From Pseudomonas sp. (lineage in GTDB: Bacteria > Pseudomonadota > Gammaproteobacteria > Pseudomonadales > Pseudomonadaceae), in contig NZ_JAQGNX010000111.1 in assembly GCF_028293835.1 (NCBI RefSeq), positions 1 to 42,139 on the forward strand: a stretch of DNA of 42,139 nucleotides, given 5' to 3'. The notes beneath the pieces were generated by a model, which saw only the letters and a list, made by a program, of their open reading frames with translations, was not told the origin of the DNA and searched no databases. The position numbers were made by a program, and so were the translations under genes. This document shows, in pieces, positions 31,713 through 40,459 of the stretch. How positions within the stretch are numbered: position 1 is the first letter of the stretch; every line of letters starts with the position of its first letter.

Positions 31713-33105
31713 TGCAACCCGCGCGGGCCCTACCAGCCTGCGTTGGCGGCTGCTGTGGAATCTCGGTTTGTTGCTGACGGTATTAATGTTGGCCAGTGGT
31801 TTAAGCGCTTACTGGAACGGCCGCGAAGCTGCCGATACGGCCTACGACCGCACATTGCTGGCCTCGGCGCGGACCATCGCGGCTGGGGTTTCCCAGCGCG
31901 ACGGCAGCCTCAGCGCCGATGTGCCGTACGTTGCCCTGGACACGTTCGCCTATGACAGTGCCGGGCGAATTTATTACCAGGTCAACGACATCAACAAGCA
32001 GTTGGTCTCGGGCTATGAAAATCTTCCGGCCCCCCCACCCGGCACCTTGCGCACCGACGACTATCCGGCGTTGGCGAGTTTTTACAATGGACGTTATCAA
32101 GGCCAGGAGGTGCGCGTGGTCAGCTTGCTCAAGCCGGTCAGCGAGCCAACTATGAACGGCATGGTGGAAATTCGTGTTGCCGAAACCGAAGAAGCACGAG
32201 TGCGCATGGCGCGTAGCTTGATGGCCGATACGTTGTGGCGTCTGGGCATGTTGGGCAGCGGTGCACTGGTGTTGGTCTGGTTCACTGTCAGTGCGGCGTT
32301 GCGCCCGTTGGAGCGCTTGCGCACCGCAGTGGAAGAGCGTCAGCCGGACGATTTACGCGCATTGCCATTGGTCGAAGTACAGCGCGAGTTGCGGCCGCTG
32401 GTGGGCGCGCTCAACCACTTCACCGAGCGTCTGCGCGTGCAGTTCGAGCGCCAATCGCAGTTCATCGCCGACGCCGCCCACGAGTTGCGCACCCCGTTGG
32501 CCGCCCTCAAGGCGCGTGTCGAGCTGGGGTTGCGCGACACCCATCCGGCGAACTGGCGCACTACGTTGGCGGCTGCGGCCCAGAGCACTGATCGCCTGAC
32601 TCATCTGGCCAATCAATTGTTGTCGTTGGCGCGCATCGAAAACGGCGCCCGGGCGATTTCCGAAGGCGGTGCGCAATTACTCGATCTCAGCCAGTTGGCC
32701 CGTGAGTTAGGCATGGCCATGGCGCCGCTGGCTCATGCCAGAGGGGTCGCTTTGGCGCTGGAAGCCGATGCCCCGGTGTGGGTGCGCGGCGATCCGATTT
32801 TGCTCAACGAATTGCTGAGTAATTTGGTCGATAACGCATTGGCGCATACCCCGGCGAATGGCAATGTCGTCCTTCGGGTCAGTGCGCCAGGTGTGCTTGA
32901 GGTGGAAGATGACGGCGCCGGTATTCCCGAAGCGGACCGTGAACGCGTGTTTGAACGCTTTTACCGTCGCTATCCGCACGGTTCAGGCTCGGGACTCGGT
33001 TTAGCTATTGTCGGCGAAATCTGCCGTGCGCACCTGGCCCAGATCAGCCTCCATGACGGGGTTGAACGTGGGCTGAAGGTGCGGGTGCATTTTTGTCAGG
33101 GCTGA
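31705..33105 (+). CDS. tctE: TctE, sensor histidine kinase for tricarboxylates
   Basis: 466 residues from ATG 31705; GTG at 31702 is an equal alternative. Order: transmembrane helix near 17-37, periplasmic domain to about 165, second helix (LGMLGSGALVLVWFTVSAAL), HAMP-like linker, dimerisation/phosphoacceptor DAAHELRTPLAALKARVELG, and ATPase domain with NLVDNALAHTP (N box), DDGAGIP (G1) and GSGSGLGLAIV (G2). The C-terminal half is complete. It phosphorylates TctD, whose gene end it overlaps. The stop lies 30 bases from the convergent HDOD gene. Confidence 0.93.
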   Translation: MRDATRAGPTSLRWRLLWNLGLLLTVLMLASGLSAYWNGREAADTAYDRTLLASARTIAAGVSQRDGSLSADVPYVALDTFAYDSAGRIYYQVNDINKQLVSGYENLPAPPPGTLRTDDYPALASFYNGRYQGQEVRVVSLLKPVSEPTMNGMVEIRVAETEEARVRMARSLMADTLWRLGMLGSGALVLVWFTVSAALRPLERLRTAVEERQPDDLRALPLVEVQRELRPLVGALNHFTERLRVQFERQSQFIADAAHELRTPLAALKARVELGLRDTHPANWRTTLAAAAQSTDRLTHLANQLLSLARIENGARAISEGGAQLLDLSQLARELGMAMAPLAHARGVALALEADAPVWVRGDPILLNELLSNLVDNALAHTPANGNVVLRVSAPGVLEVEDDGAGIPEADRERVFERFYRRYPHGSGSGLGLAIVGEICRAHLAQISLHDGVERGLKVRVHFCQG

Positions 33106-33135
33106 TGCAGGTTTGTTTGATGACCGGGCAATGGT

Positions 33136-33957
33136 CTAGACAAGCATATTCATTGCTTCATTCATCTGGGTGACCAACGTGCCGTCTTCAAAGCTAAGGC
33201 CCAGACGTTTAAACGAGGGCAGGGTTCTCATGTCGATCTCGGCGTAATCATGATGAGTACCTTGATAACTGTGCAGCATGGCGATTTGTACCAGATCCAC
33301 GTAGTCGGCCTGGGGTGCCTGACGCTCAAAGTCCTGAAACTGGCCCGGAACTTTGGCCAGCGGCGCAGGAAATTCCCAGGCAGTGAGTAATCTCTCACCA
33401 ATGATCGGGTGAATCCGCTCAATCACATGGTTAAGGCTGACCGAATCTGACAGCAGTTCAAAATGCTCTTCGGCATAGGTCAGGATTGGTAATACGCCGA
33501 TCAGGTGCACCATCCCCGCCAACGTCGCCTGATCGGGTTTAAGTTGAGTGTGCTTGCGGCACAACACGTAGCTGATGCCCGCTACCTGCAAGCTTTTTAT
33601 CCAGATTTCACGCATCTTGCGCTCAACCACCTCCGACTTGGCATGGAACATCTGTTCAACGACCAATCCGATGGCCAAATTGCAGCTGTAGTTGATGCCC
33701 AATCGGGTGATAGCGGTATGCAGGTCGCTCACTTCGATACTGCCGCGCATCAGCGGGCTGTTAACGACTTTGATCAATCGCGCCGACAAGGCGGTATCGC
33801 TGGCGATCACTTTGCTTAATTCGCTGACGCTGATGTCTTGGTTTTCGGCGGCGAGACGAATCTTCAAAGCAACTTCCGGCAGGGTTGGCAAAAACAGCGC
33901 GTCATTATTTATTGCCCGGATCAGATCCTTTTGCACCGTGTCAGCCATCGTGTTCAT
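33136..33957 (-). CDS. HDOD-domain signalling protein
   Basis: 273 residues from the ATG at 33955-33957 (MNTMADTVQKDLIRAI); an ATG three codons later and longer forms upstream are possible. The HDOD domain covers nearly the whole chain, with FLPTLPEVALKIRLAAENQD, VIASDTALSARLIKVVNSP, and DLHTAITRLGINYSCNLAIG. HDOD proteins are HD-like folds without the metal residues and act in signalling, often together with cyclic di-GMP or chemotaxis systems. No enzyme domain is attached. It lies between tctE (convergent) and ygfZ (same strand, 102 bases away). Its partner is unknown. Confidence 0.85.
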   Translation of the reverse strand: MNTMADTVQKDLIRAINNDALFLPTLPEVALKIRLAAENQDISVSELSKVIASDTALSARLIKVVNSPLMRGSIEVSDLHTAITRLGINYSCNLAIGLVVEQMFHAKSEVVERKMREIWIKSLQVAGISYVLCRKHTQLKPDQATLAGMVHLIGVLPILTYAEEHFELLSDSVSLNHVIERIHPIIGERLLTAWEFPAPLAKVPGQFQDFERQAPQADYVDLVQIAMLHSYQGTHHDYAEIDMRTLPSFKRLGLSFEDGTLVTQMNEAMNMLV

Positions 33958-34059
33958 GTCACATCTCATAGGCGTAGCGTGGTTCATGTTGCCGAACACT
34001 CGACGAGGGCTCGGGGTTGTTGCGGTTGGACCCGGAAACGAGCAGGTAGTGCATACGGA

Positions 34060-35001
34060 TTAACGCTGAGTTTCGAGCTTGGAGTCCAGAGTGTACGGCA
34101 GCTCTGCCAACTCCAGGGCCGGGCCGTCTGCACTGCCCAGGTGAATGTTACCGTCCTCTGCTGCGTCAGCCTGCAACACGGCCAGTAACTCTATGCCATT
34201 ACTTGCCGTTGCAGCCATGACCACTTCGCCCACTGCACTGGCATGAACCGGCGAAAAAACAGCGGTGCCGGGTTCGGGAAGCTCAGTGTTTGCCAGCGTC
34301 AGGCGGTACAAACGACGCTTGAGCTTGCCCAGGTACTGCATGCGCGCGACGATTTCCTGGCCGGTGTAGCAGCCTTTTTTGAAGCTCACGGCGCCTACTG
34401 CCTGCAAATTCAGCATCTGCGGGATAAAGGTTTCGCGGGTATTCCCGGTGACCTGGCCGATACCGGCCCGAATCTGGCCCAGCAGCCAATCGTTCAGCGA
34501 GCCTTGGGTCAGCTGTGCTGCAATGCGCGTCTGCACGGTCTCGGCCTGATCGGCCGCTACCCACAATTCGGCGCGAGCCGGCGACACACGGATGGCGATC
34601 AGGTCATTGGCACGCGCCACGGAATCCGTGGCTTGCGGCAAATCCAGCCCCAGGGAAACCAGCGTGCCGTCCCCGTTATCAAAGCCAAAACGCACCCAGC
34701 GGGCGCTTTCGTCGGTCAGCTTGGACTTGGAGAACACCGCGTATTTCTTCAGGTCGGCCAATTGTGGCTCGATCAGCTCCGACGCCATCGCCAGCAGGCA
34801 ACCATCACGTTCAAGCAGAATGCGAAAGCTCGACTGCATGCGGCCCTTTTGCGTGCAGCGTGCGCCGAGGGTTGCCGTGGTGTCGTTGAGGTAATTGAGG
34901 TTGCACGTCAGTTGGCCCTGAAGAAACTTACTGGCGTCAGGGCCGCGGACGGCGAGTATGCCCTCGTGGGATAGCGTGCAGAAGAAAGGGGAGTCGGACA
35001 T
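34060..35001 (-). CDS. ygfZ: YgfZ, folate-binding iron-sulfur cluster protein
   Basis: 313 residues from the ATG at 34999-35001 (MSDSPFFCTLSHEGILAVRG). The start has a weak ribosome site, so a nearby alternative is possible. The family signature KGCYTGQEIVARMQYLGK with the conserved Cys is intact, and the GcvT-like fold start (ILAVRGPDASKFLQGQLT) is clear. YgfZ uses tetrahydrofolate in repair or assembly of some Fe-S enzymes. It diverges from sdhE, the same arrangement as in other pseudomonads. Confidence 0.92.
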   Translation of the reverse strand: MSDSPFFCTLSHEGILAVRGPDASKFLQGQLTCNLNYLNDTTATLGARCTQKGRMQSSFRILLERDGCLLAMASELIEPQLADLKKYAVFSKSKLTDESARWVRFGFDNGDGTLVSLGLDLPQATDSVARANDLIAIRVSPARAELWVAADQAETVQTRIAAQLTQGSLNDWLLGQIRAGIGQVTGNTRETFIPQMLNLQAVGAVSFKKGCYTGQEIVARMQYLGKLKRRLYRLTLANTELPEPGTAVFSPVHASAVGEVVMAATASNGIELLAVLQADAAEDGNIHLGSADGPALELAELPYTLDSKLETQR

Positions 35002-35161
35002 GGGCCATCGCAGGATAAATAGTCTGGGCACCATGATAGTGCCGAGTTTGCCTAAGGGTACAGGTTTGATCACCGATCAATTGAAAACTCCTGCGACCAA
35101 AGCTCAGTGCGCCGCGCGGAACTGCGCCTGTATACTTGCCGCCTAATTTGAGGAGCGCTCC

Positions 35162-35416
35162 ATGGTCGATGACGTTGAACTCAACCGGCTCTACTGGCAC
35201 AGCCGCCGTGGCATGCTTGAGCTGGATGTACTGCTGGTACCATTTGTAAAAGAGGTTTACTCCACGCTGAACGCTGAAGACCGCGATCTTTATCGTCGGT
35301 TGCTGACGTCTGAAGACCAGGACATGTTCGGTTGGTTCATGCAGCGCGCCGAGTCTGAAGACCCTGAGCTACAGCGCATGGTCCGGATGATTCTGGACCG
35401 TGTCCAGCCAAAGTAG
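35162..35416 (+). CDS. sdhE: SdhE, FAD assembly factor for succinate dehydrogenase
   Basis: 84 residues. The family motif RGMLELD (16-22), whose Gly and Arg are needed for flavinylation, is present, followed by the acidic [12 protein letters not shown] segment. It promotes covalent attachment of FAD to SdhA and FrdA. The ATG has GAGGAG in front (TTTGAGGAGCGCTCC). The last 17 bases overlap ygfX, the same pair as in other proteobacteria. Confidence 0.95.
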   Translation: MVDDVELNRLYWHSRRGMLELDVLLVPFVKEVYSTLNAEDRDLYRRLLTSEDQDMFGWFMQRAESEDPELQRMVRMILDRVQPK

Positions 35417-35867
35417 TCGGTTCGAATGCCGTTGGCAGGCTTCGCGGCTGTTGCTGACGGCGTACTGGGTTGCCCAGGCGCTGGCGCTGTTTTCGTTATT
35501 TTTTCTTGATGTGTCCTGGTGGGTCCGTGTACTCGGCGCTATTGCGTGTCTGGTTCATGGGTGTTGGGCGTTGCCACAGTTTATTGTGCTGAGCAGCCCT
35601 GCGGCGTTCACCGGGCTGCGCCGCACTGTCGACGGATGGCAGTTGTGGAGTGATCGCGGCGGTTGGCAAGCCGTGCAACTGCGCCGCGACAGCCTCGCGT
35701 TGCCGCTCGTTGTGGTCCTGCGCTTTCGGGTGGTCAACGAGCCGCGACGGTTCGGTCGGCGGGTGCGTGGTCTGTGCATTCCGAGCGACGCGCTGGCGCC
35801 GGAAGAGCACCGTCGCTTACGCGTGCGTCTGAAATTCAGCCGACGTAGGTGGGCGGCACCAGAATAG
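35400..35867 (+). CDS. ygfX: YgfX-family inner-membrane protein (CptA-like)
   Basis: 155 residues from a GTG at 35400 that lies inside the sdhE end, with GGATG upstream. Two membrane helices ([18 protein letters not shown], then [20 protein letters not shown]) are followed by a basic cytoplasmic domain containing [20 protein letters not shown]. That is the YgfX/DUF1434 layout. In E. coli YgfX (CptA) inhibits cell division proteins and SdhE was proposed as its antitoxin; whether that holds in pseudomonads is unclear. Its last 32 bases overlap the convergent nadB end. Confidence 0.8.
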   Translation: MSSQSSRFECRWQASRLLLTAYWVAQALALFSLFFLDVSWWVRVLGAIACLVHGCWALPQFIVLSSPAAFTGLRRTVDGWQLWSDRGGWQAVQLRRDSLALPLVVVLRFRVVNEPRRFGRRVRGLCIPSDALAPEEHRRLRVRLKFSRRRWAAPE

Positions 35868-37452
35868 TGTCCAGTGCCTCGGGCAACATGTCCGGGTAAT
35901 CCAGCGTGTAGTGCAATCCCCGGCTTTCTTTGCGCTCCATGGCTGAGTTGATCATTAGTTCGGCCACTTGCGCCAGGTTGCGCAGTTCGATCAAGTCGCG
36001 ACTGACCTTATAGTTGCTGTAGAACTCGTCGATCTCATCCAGCAGTAATCGCACCCGATGCTGCGCACGCTGCAAGCGCTTGTTGGTGCGCACGATCCCC
36101 ACGTAATCCCACATGAAACGCCTTAGTTCGTCCCAGTTGTGCGCAATGATCACGTCTTCGTCGGAGTCGGTTACCTGGCTGGCATCCCAGGTGGGCAATG
36201 CCTCGGGCATGGGCACGGTCGGCAGATGATGGAGAATGTCGGCTGCGGCGGAGCGCGCGTAGACAAAGCACTCCAGCAGCGAATTACTCGCCATCCGGTT
36301 AGCGCCGTGCAATCCGGTAAAACTGGTTTCGCCAATGGCGTAAAGGCCCGGCACGTCGGTCCGGCCTTGTTCATTGACCATTACGCCACCGCAGGTGTAG
36401 TGCGCTGCCGGCACCACCGGGATGGGTTGCCGGGTAATGTCGATGCCGAACTCAAGGCATCGCTCGTACATCGTCGGAAAATGCGTCTTGATGAAGGCTT
36501 CAGGCTTATGGCTGATGTCCAGGTACACGCAGTCAACGCCCAGGCGTTTCATCTCGTGGTCAATGGCGCGGGCGACGATGTCACGCGGTGCCAGTTCGGC
36601 TCGCGGATCGAAGCGCGGCATGAAGCGTTCGCCGTTCGGCAGTTTAAGGAAAGCGCCTTCACCGCGAAGGGCTTCAGTCACCAAAAAACTCTTGGCTTGC
36701 GGGTGATACAGGCAAGTGGGGTGAAACTGGTTGAACTCCAGATTTGCCACACGGCAGCCGGAACGCCAGGCCATGGCAATACCGTCGCCACAAGCACCGT
36801 CGGGATTGCTGGTGTACAGGTAGACTTTTGCTGCGCCACCCGATGCCAGGGCCGTGAAGCGAGCGCCATAGGTGTCGACTTCGCCACTTGCACGGTTGAG
36901 CACGTAGGCGCCAAGGCAGCGTTGACCGTCCAGACCCAGGCGACGCTCAGTGATCAAGTCCACCGCGACCCGCTGTTCCAGCAGTTCTATATTGGGACGC
37001 AATTTGGCCTGGGCCAGCAACGTCTTGAAGATCGCGGCGCCGGTGGCGTCGGCGGCATGGATTATGCGGCGGTGGCTGTGGCCACCCTCACGGGTCAGGT
37101 GGAATTCGAATCCACCGTCTTCTACGTGGGGCTGATCATCTCGGGTGAACGGCACGCCTTGGTCAATCAGCCACTGAATGGCTTCTCGGCTATGCTCGAC
37201 GGTGAAGCGTACCGCGTCTTCGTTGCACAACCCGCCACCGGCGTTGAGGGTGTCTTCCACATGGGACTGTACGGTATCTGCGTCGTCCAGGACGGCCGCG
37301 ACACCACCCTGGGCCCAGAATGTCGAGCCGTTGGCCAGGTCGCCCTTGCTCAGGACCGCGATGCTTAAATGACTGGGCAACGTCAGCGCGAGGCTCAGGC
37401 CAGCGGCTCCGCTACCAATCACTAGGACGTCATGTTGAAAATGTTGGCTCAT
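35836..37452 (-). CDS. nadB: NadB, L-aspartate oxidase
   Basis: 538 residues from the ATG at 37450-37452 ([20 protein letters not shown]), which has GGAG seven bases before. The FAD Rossmann motif [11 protein letters not shown] is near residue 13, followed by [21 protein letters not shown] and HYTCGGV, the flavoprotein core shared with SdhA and FrdA. The C-terminal helical domain ([18 protein letters not shown]) is present. It oxidises aspartate to iminoaspartate, the first step of NAD synthesis. It diverges from algU, the standard pseudomonad order. Confidence 0.96.
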   Translation of the reverse strand: MSQHFQHDVLVIGSGAAGLSLALTLPSHLSIAVLSKGDLANGSTFWAQGGVAAVLDDADTVQSHVEDTLNAGGGLCNEDAVRFTVEHSREAIQWLIDQGVPFTRDDQPHVEDGGFEFHLTREGGHSHRRIIHAADATGAAIFKTLLAQAKLRPNIELLEQRVAVDLITERRLGLDGQRCLGAYVLNRASGEVDTYGARFTALASGGAAKVYLYTSNPDGACGDGIAMAWRSGCRVANLEFNQFHPTCLYHPQAKSFLVTEALRGEGAFLKLPNGERFMPRFDPRAELAPRDIVARAIDHEMKRLGVDCVYLDISHKPEAFIKTHFPTMYERCLEFGIDITRQPIPVVPAAHYTCGGVMVNEQGRTDVPGLYAIGETSFTGLHGANRMASNSLLECFVYARSAAADILHHLPTVPMPEALPTWDASQVTDSDEDVIIAHNWDELRRFMWDYVGIVRTNKRLQRAQHRVRLLLDEIDEFYSNYKVSRDLIELRNLAQVAELMINSAMERKESRGLHYTLDYPDMLPEALDTILVPPTYVG

Positions 37453-37673
37453 GTCTGAACTCCGCCCAATGCGGCCACTAGTATATAGAGGGGTGGAACG
37501 GCACAATAGCGGGGCTTTCATGTCATTGTGTGGCCACTGCGGGGCCGGAGTGTGCTCCAGTCTGAATAGATGTGCATACGGTTTTTCCGAAATCGGATCG
37601 CATCAATTTTTGGACTGAATCATGTTTCCAGCCAGGTTGTGGGAAGGTTCGTACATCTGATAGGGAAATCCGG

Positions 37674-37701
37674 GAACTTTCCTACACCCCCGGAGCTCAA
37701 T
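37674..37701 (+). promoter_or_regulatory. distal AlgU-type promoter of algU
   Basis: GAACTT (37674-37679) and TCAAT (37697-37701) are separated by 17 bases, a fair match to the AlgU/RpoE pattern GAACTT-N16/17-TCTGA. It lies about 255 bases before algU. The -10 is the weaker part. Confidence 0.4.
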
Positions 37702-37870
37702 AGCAGGTTGCCTATAAAGGGACGCGTCGATTGCGTGCGGAGCAGCAGTGACTGAAGTAACAGCGCCGCGTAATTATCGACGACAAGATTATTCACGCAG
37801 CCCGGCAATGTTCGCGCTGCGTTTTTCGTGCGGGCTAATGACCGCTCGCAGGAAACTTGCTTGGAGGGGA

Positions 37871-37897
37871 GAACTTTTGCGAAAAGCCCGAGTCTAT
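37871..37897 (+). promoter_or_regulatory. proximal AlgU-type promoter of algU
   Basis: GAACTT (37871-37876), 16 bases, TCTAT (37893-37897): a strong match to the AlgU consensus. It would start transcription near 37904, about 50 bases before algU, and explains autoregulation of the operon. Confidence 0.75.
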
Positions 37898-37899
37898 GT

Positions 37900-37927
37900 T
37901 TGCAAGCCCGCTAAAGGGCGGCTGCAA
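37900..37927 (+). other. hairpin at the 5' end of the algU leader
   Basis: TTGCA (37900-37904) pairs with TGCAA (37923-37927), and GCCC with GGGC inside. The start predicted from the proximal promoter lies at its foot, so the mRNA may begin with this hairpin. The Shine-Dalgarno GAGGAG follows about 20 bases later. Confidence 0.35.
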
Positions 37928-37956
37928 CACTCCTTCAGGTCCACCGAGGAGTGTTC

Positions 37957-38538
37957 ATGCTAACCCAGGAAGAGGATCAGCAGCTGGTCGAGCGCGTACA
38001 GCGCGGCGACAAGCGAGCGTTTGATCTGCTCGTGCTGAAATACCAGCACAAAATTCTCGGGTTGATCGTGCGATTTGTGCACGACACCCATGAAGCCCAG
38101 GATGTTGCGCAAGAGGCCTTTATTAAAGCCTACCGCGCATTGGGAAATTTTCGCGGCGACAGCGCCTTTTATACCTGGCTGTACCGCATCGCCATTAATA
38201 CGGCGAAAAACTATTTGGTATCGAGAGGTCGGCGACCGCCAGATAGCGATGTAAGGTCTGAAGACGCGGAATTTTATGATGGCGATCATGGCCTCAAGGA
38301 TATCGAGTCACCAGAGCGCGCATTGTTACGGGATGAAATCGAAGGCACTGTCCATCGAACTATCCAGTTACTTCCAGAAGATTTACGTACAGCCCTAACT
38401 TTACGTGAATTCGACGGTCTGAGTTACGAGGACATTGCGAGCGTCATGCAGTGTCCGGTGGGTACCGTGCGATCTCGGATTTTCCGCGCTCGGGAAGCCA
38501 TCGACAAAGCCCTGCAGCCGTTGTTGCAGGAGTCCTGA
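37957..38538 (+). CDS. algU: AlgU (RpoE), extracytoplasmic stress sigma factor
   Basis: 193 residues from the ATG at 37957 (MLTQEEDQQLVERV) with GAGGAG in front. Region 2 contains DVAQEAFIKAYRALGNFRGDSAFYTW-type sequence (core binding and -10 recognition), region 4 has LSYEDIASVMQCPVGTVRSR (-35 helix-turn-helix). It directs RNA polymerase to envelope-stress and alginate promoters and is held by MucA. It is the first gene of algU-mucA-mucB-mucD and diverges from nadB; two AlgU-type promoters precede it. Confidence 0.97.
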   Translation: MLTQEEDQQLVERVQRGDKRAFDLLVLKYQHKILGLIVRFVHDTHEAQDVAQEAFIKAYRALGNFRGDSAFYTWLYRIAINTAKNYLVSRGRRPPDSDVRSEDAEFYDGDHGLKDIESPERALLRDEIEGTVHRTIQLLPEDLRTALTLREFDGLSYEDIASVMQCPVGTVRSRIFRAREAIDKALQPLLQES

Positions 38539-38569
38539 GACAGCGGCGATAGCCAAGAGAGGAACCGCC

Positions 38570-39163
38570 ATGAGTCGTGAAGCCCTGCAGGAATCGCTGT
38601 CCGCAGTGATGGACAACGAAGCGGACGAGCTGGAAATACGTCGAGTATTGAATGCCTTTGACGACGCTGATACACGTGCTACGTGGTCGCGTTATCAAGT
38701 GGCTCGTGCAGCAATGCACAAGGACTTGTTGTTGCCTCATCTGGATATTTCGGCTGCTGTTTCTGCCGCGATTGCCGATGAAGTAAGTCCACTCAAAGCG
38801 CCGCGCAGTCCTTGGCGTAGCTTGGGTCGTCTGGCCGTTGCTGCTTCGGTAACCGTCGCTGTATTGGCGGGCGTGCGTTTGTACAACCAGGACGATATCG
38901 CAGGTGCCCAGCTTGCACAGCTAGCACCACAGCCGGCGAACCTGTCGGTGCCGCAAGTGAAAGGCCCGGCAGTTCTGGCCGGATACAAAGAGAGCTCGGA
39001 ACAAGCGCCAGGCCCTATGGCCAGCGGTGTATTGCAAGGTCAAGCCGGTTGGCATGATCAGCGTCTTCCAGGCTATCTGCGTCAGCATGCTCAGCAAGCT
39101 GCGTTGAAAGGGACTGAAAGCGCTCTGCCTTACGCACGTGCTGCAAGCCTGGAAAGCCGTTAA
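38570..39163 (+). CDS. mucA: MucA, anti-sigma factor of AlgU
   Basis: 197 residues from the ATG at 38570 (MSREALQESLSAVMDNEAD), with GAGAGGAACC before it. The N-terminal RseA-like domain binds AlgU in the cytoplasm. A single membrane helix lies near 85-105 (LGRLAVAASVTVAVLAGVRL), and the rest is periplasmic, the part cut by AlgW during stress. The frame is complete, with no mucoid-type truncation. It starts 31 bases after algU and ends 25 bases before mucB. Confidence 0.96.
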   Translation: MSREALQESLSAVMDNEADELEIRRVLNAFDDADTRATWSRYQVARAAMHKDLLLPHLDISAAVSAAIADEVSPLKAPRSPWRSLGRLAVAASVTVAVLAGVRLYNQDDIAGAQLAQLAPQPANLSVPQVKGPAVLAGYKESSEQAPGPMASGVLQGQAGWHDQRLPGYLRQHAQQAALKGTESALPYARAASLESR

Positions 39164-39188
39164 GGCTTCGCCAAGGCTAAGGAGGACC

Positions 39189-40157
39189 ATGCGCGCCATT
39201 CCTCTATTGCCGCTTCTGCTCGGTGGATGGCTGGTTCTTCCAGCGCAAGCCGACGACGCGCAAGACATGCTCAGGCGTCTTGCGCAGGCTGAGCAGCAGC
39301 AAAGTTTTCAAGGCACTTTTGTTTACGAGCGTAACGGTAGTTTTTCTACCCATCGGATTTGGCATCGGGTAGTGGATGGCAAAGTCCGTGAGCATATGCT
39401 CCAGCTCGACGGTTCTGCGCAAGAGGTGCTGCGCGTTGACGGACTTACCCAATGCGTCAGCGGCACGCTTGTTTCAGGCATAACCAATCAGCCCGATTCT
39501 CCGGCACGAGCATTTGATCCTAAAAGACTCTCAGCTTTCTACGATATTAATATCGTGGGAAAATCTCGCGTCGCCGGTCGTAACGCAACTATTGTTGCGC
39601 TAACGCCACGGGACCAATATCGATATAGCGTCGAATTACACTTGGACGGCGAAACAGCGCTGCCGTTGAAGTCGTTATTATTAAATGACAAAGGGCAATT
39701 GCTTGAGCGATTCCAGTTTACTGAATTGGATACTCATGACATTCCAACCGATCAAATGTTGGACGCTACGGCCGATTGTAAGCCTGTGCAAGCAGCAAAA
39801 ATTAAAAGCGACACCCCACCCGTTCCCGCTAAATGGCGGTCTGACTGGGTGCCTGAAGGGTTCCAGCTGAGCAGTAGTTCGGTGCGTAAAGACCCCGTTT
39901 CGAAAGTTCTCCTGACGAGTTTGATGTATGACGACGGCCTGGCGCGATTCTCGGTATTTATCGAACCGTTGAACGGCGCCGTCGTGACTGATATCCGGAC
40001 CCAACTAGGCCCCACGGCTGCAGTTTCGCGACGCGTGACCACCGCTGCCGGCGACGCGATGGTCACCGTGGTGGGTGAAATCCCCATTGGCACCGCTGAG
40101 CGAATCGCCCTTTCAATGCGCAGTACCGATACGCAGCCTAAGCAGACCGCCGGCTGA
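39189..40157 (+). CDS. mucB: MucB (RseB), periplasmic regulator of MucA cleavage
   Basis: 322 residues from the ATG at 39189, with AAGGAGG four bases before. A signal peptide (MRAIPLLPLLLGGWLVLPAQ, cut after AQA) is followed by the RseB LolA-like domain with SFQGTFVYERNGSFSTHRIWH and, from about residue 215, the smaller C-terminal domain (WVPEGFQL). It covers periplasmic MucA and protects it from AlgW until lipid or LPS signals remove it. The gene is followed not by mucC but by a 302-base gap and mucD. Confidence 0.95.
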   Translation: MRAIPLLPLLLGGWLVLPAQADDAQDMLRRLAQAEQQQSFQGTFVYERNGSFSTHRIWHRVVDGKVREHMLQLDGSAQEVLRVDGLTQCVSGTLVSGITNQPDSPARAFDPKRLSAFYDINIVGKSRVAGRNATIVALTPRDQYRYSVELHLDGETALPLKSLLLNDKGQLLERFQFTELDTHDIPTDQMLDATADCKPVQAAKIKSDTPPVPAKWRSDWVPEGFQLSSSSVRKDPVSKVLLTSLMYDDGLARFSVFIEPLNGAVVTDIRTQLGPTAAVSRRVTTAAGDAMVTVVGEIPIGTAERIALSMRSTDTQPKQTAG

Positions 40158-40459
40158 TGCGGCGCGGCGGTAGAGCCGCAGCCGTCAACGAGATTTTCTC
40201 ATTTGCGGTTGTATGATTCGCGACACGGCTTGAGTTTGTTTCGCAGTTGAGATGCTGAAATGTTTTGTGAAATTTCCGATTTGCAAAAACACTCGATTGT
40301 TCTTATAGGTCATTGCTTAACTGCTTTGGCCTTGGTCGTTTCTGGGCCAGGAACATTGGCAAACGGAATGCCGGCGCACTGTACTGCGACGCACGCCAGC
40401 TTTTTCGGACCGGTCGGTCCGGCAGCTTAACCATCCTCGTTGTGAACGGGAGACGTACC
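40158..40459 (+). other. gap between mucB and mucD; no mucC
   Basis: 302 bases without a credible gene. In P. aeruginosa this place holds mucC (RseC family), and I find no trace of its Cys-rich N-terminus here. A frame open from 40313 into mucD has no coding look. The palindrome GGACCGGTCGGTCC-like stretch (40410-40422) is the only visible structure. Internal promoters for mucD are possible but not identified. Confidence 0.5.

Noticed and set aside
35002..35073. Longer ygfZ start
   Set aside because: The extra 24 residues are not part of the YgfZ fold; the MSDSP start fits better.
36139..37368. 409-codon plus-strand frame
   Set aside because: Antisense shadow of nadB, which is complete and conserved.
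40313..40459. N-terminal extension of mucD from an upstream ATG
   Set aside because: The extension is not family-like and would bury the signal peptide; the TTG has the ribosome site.
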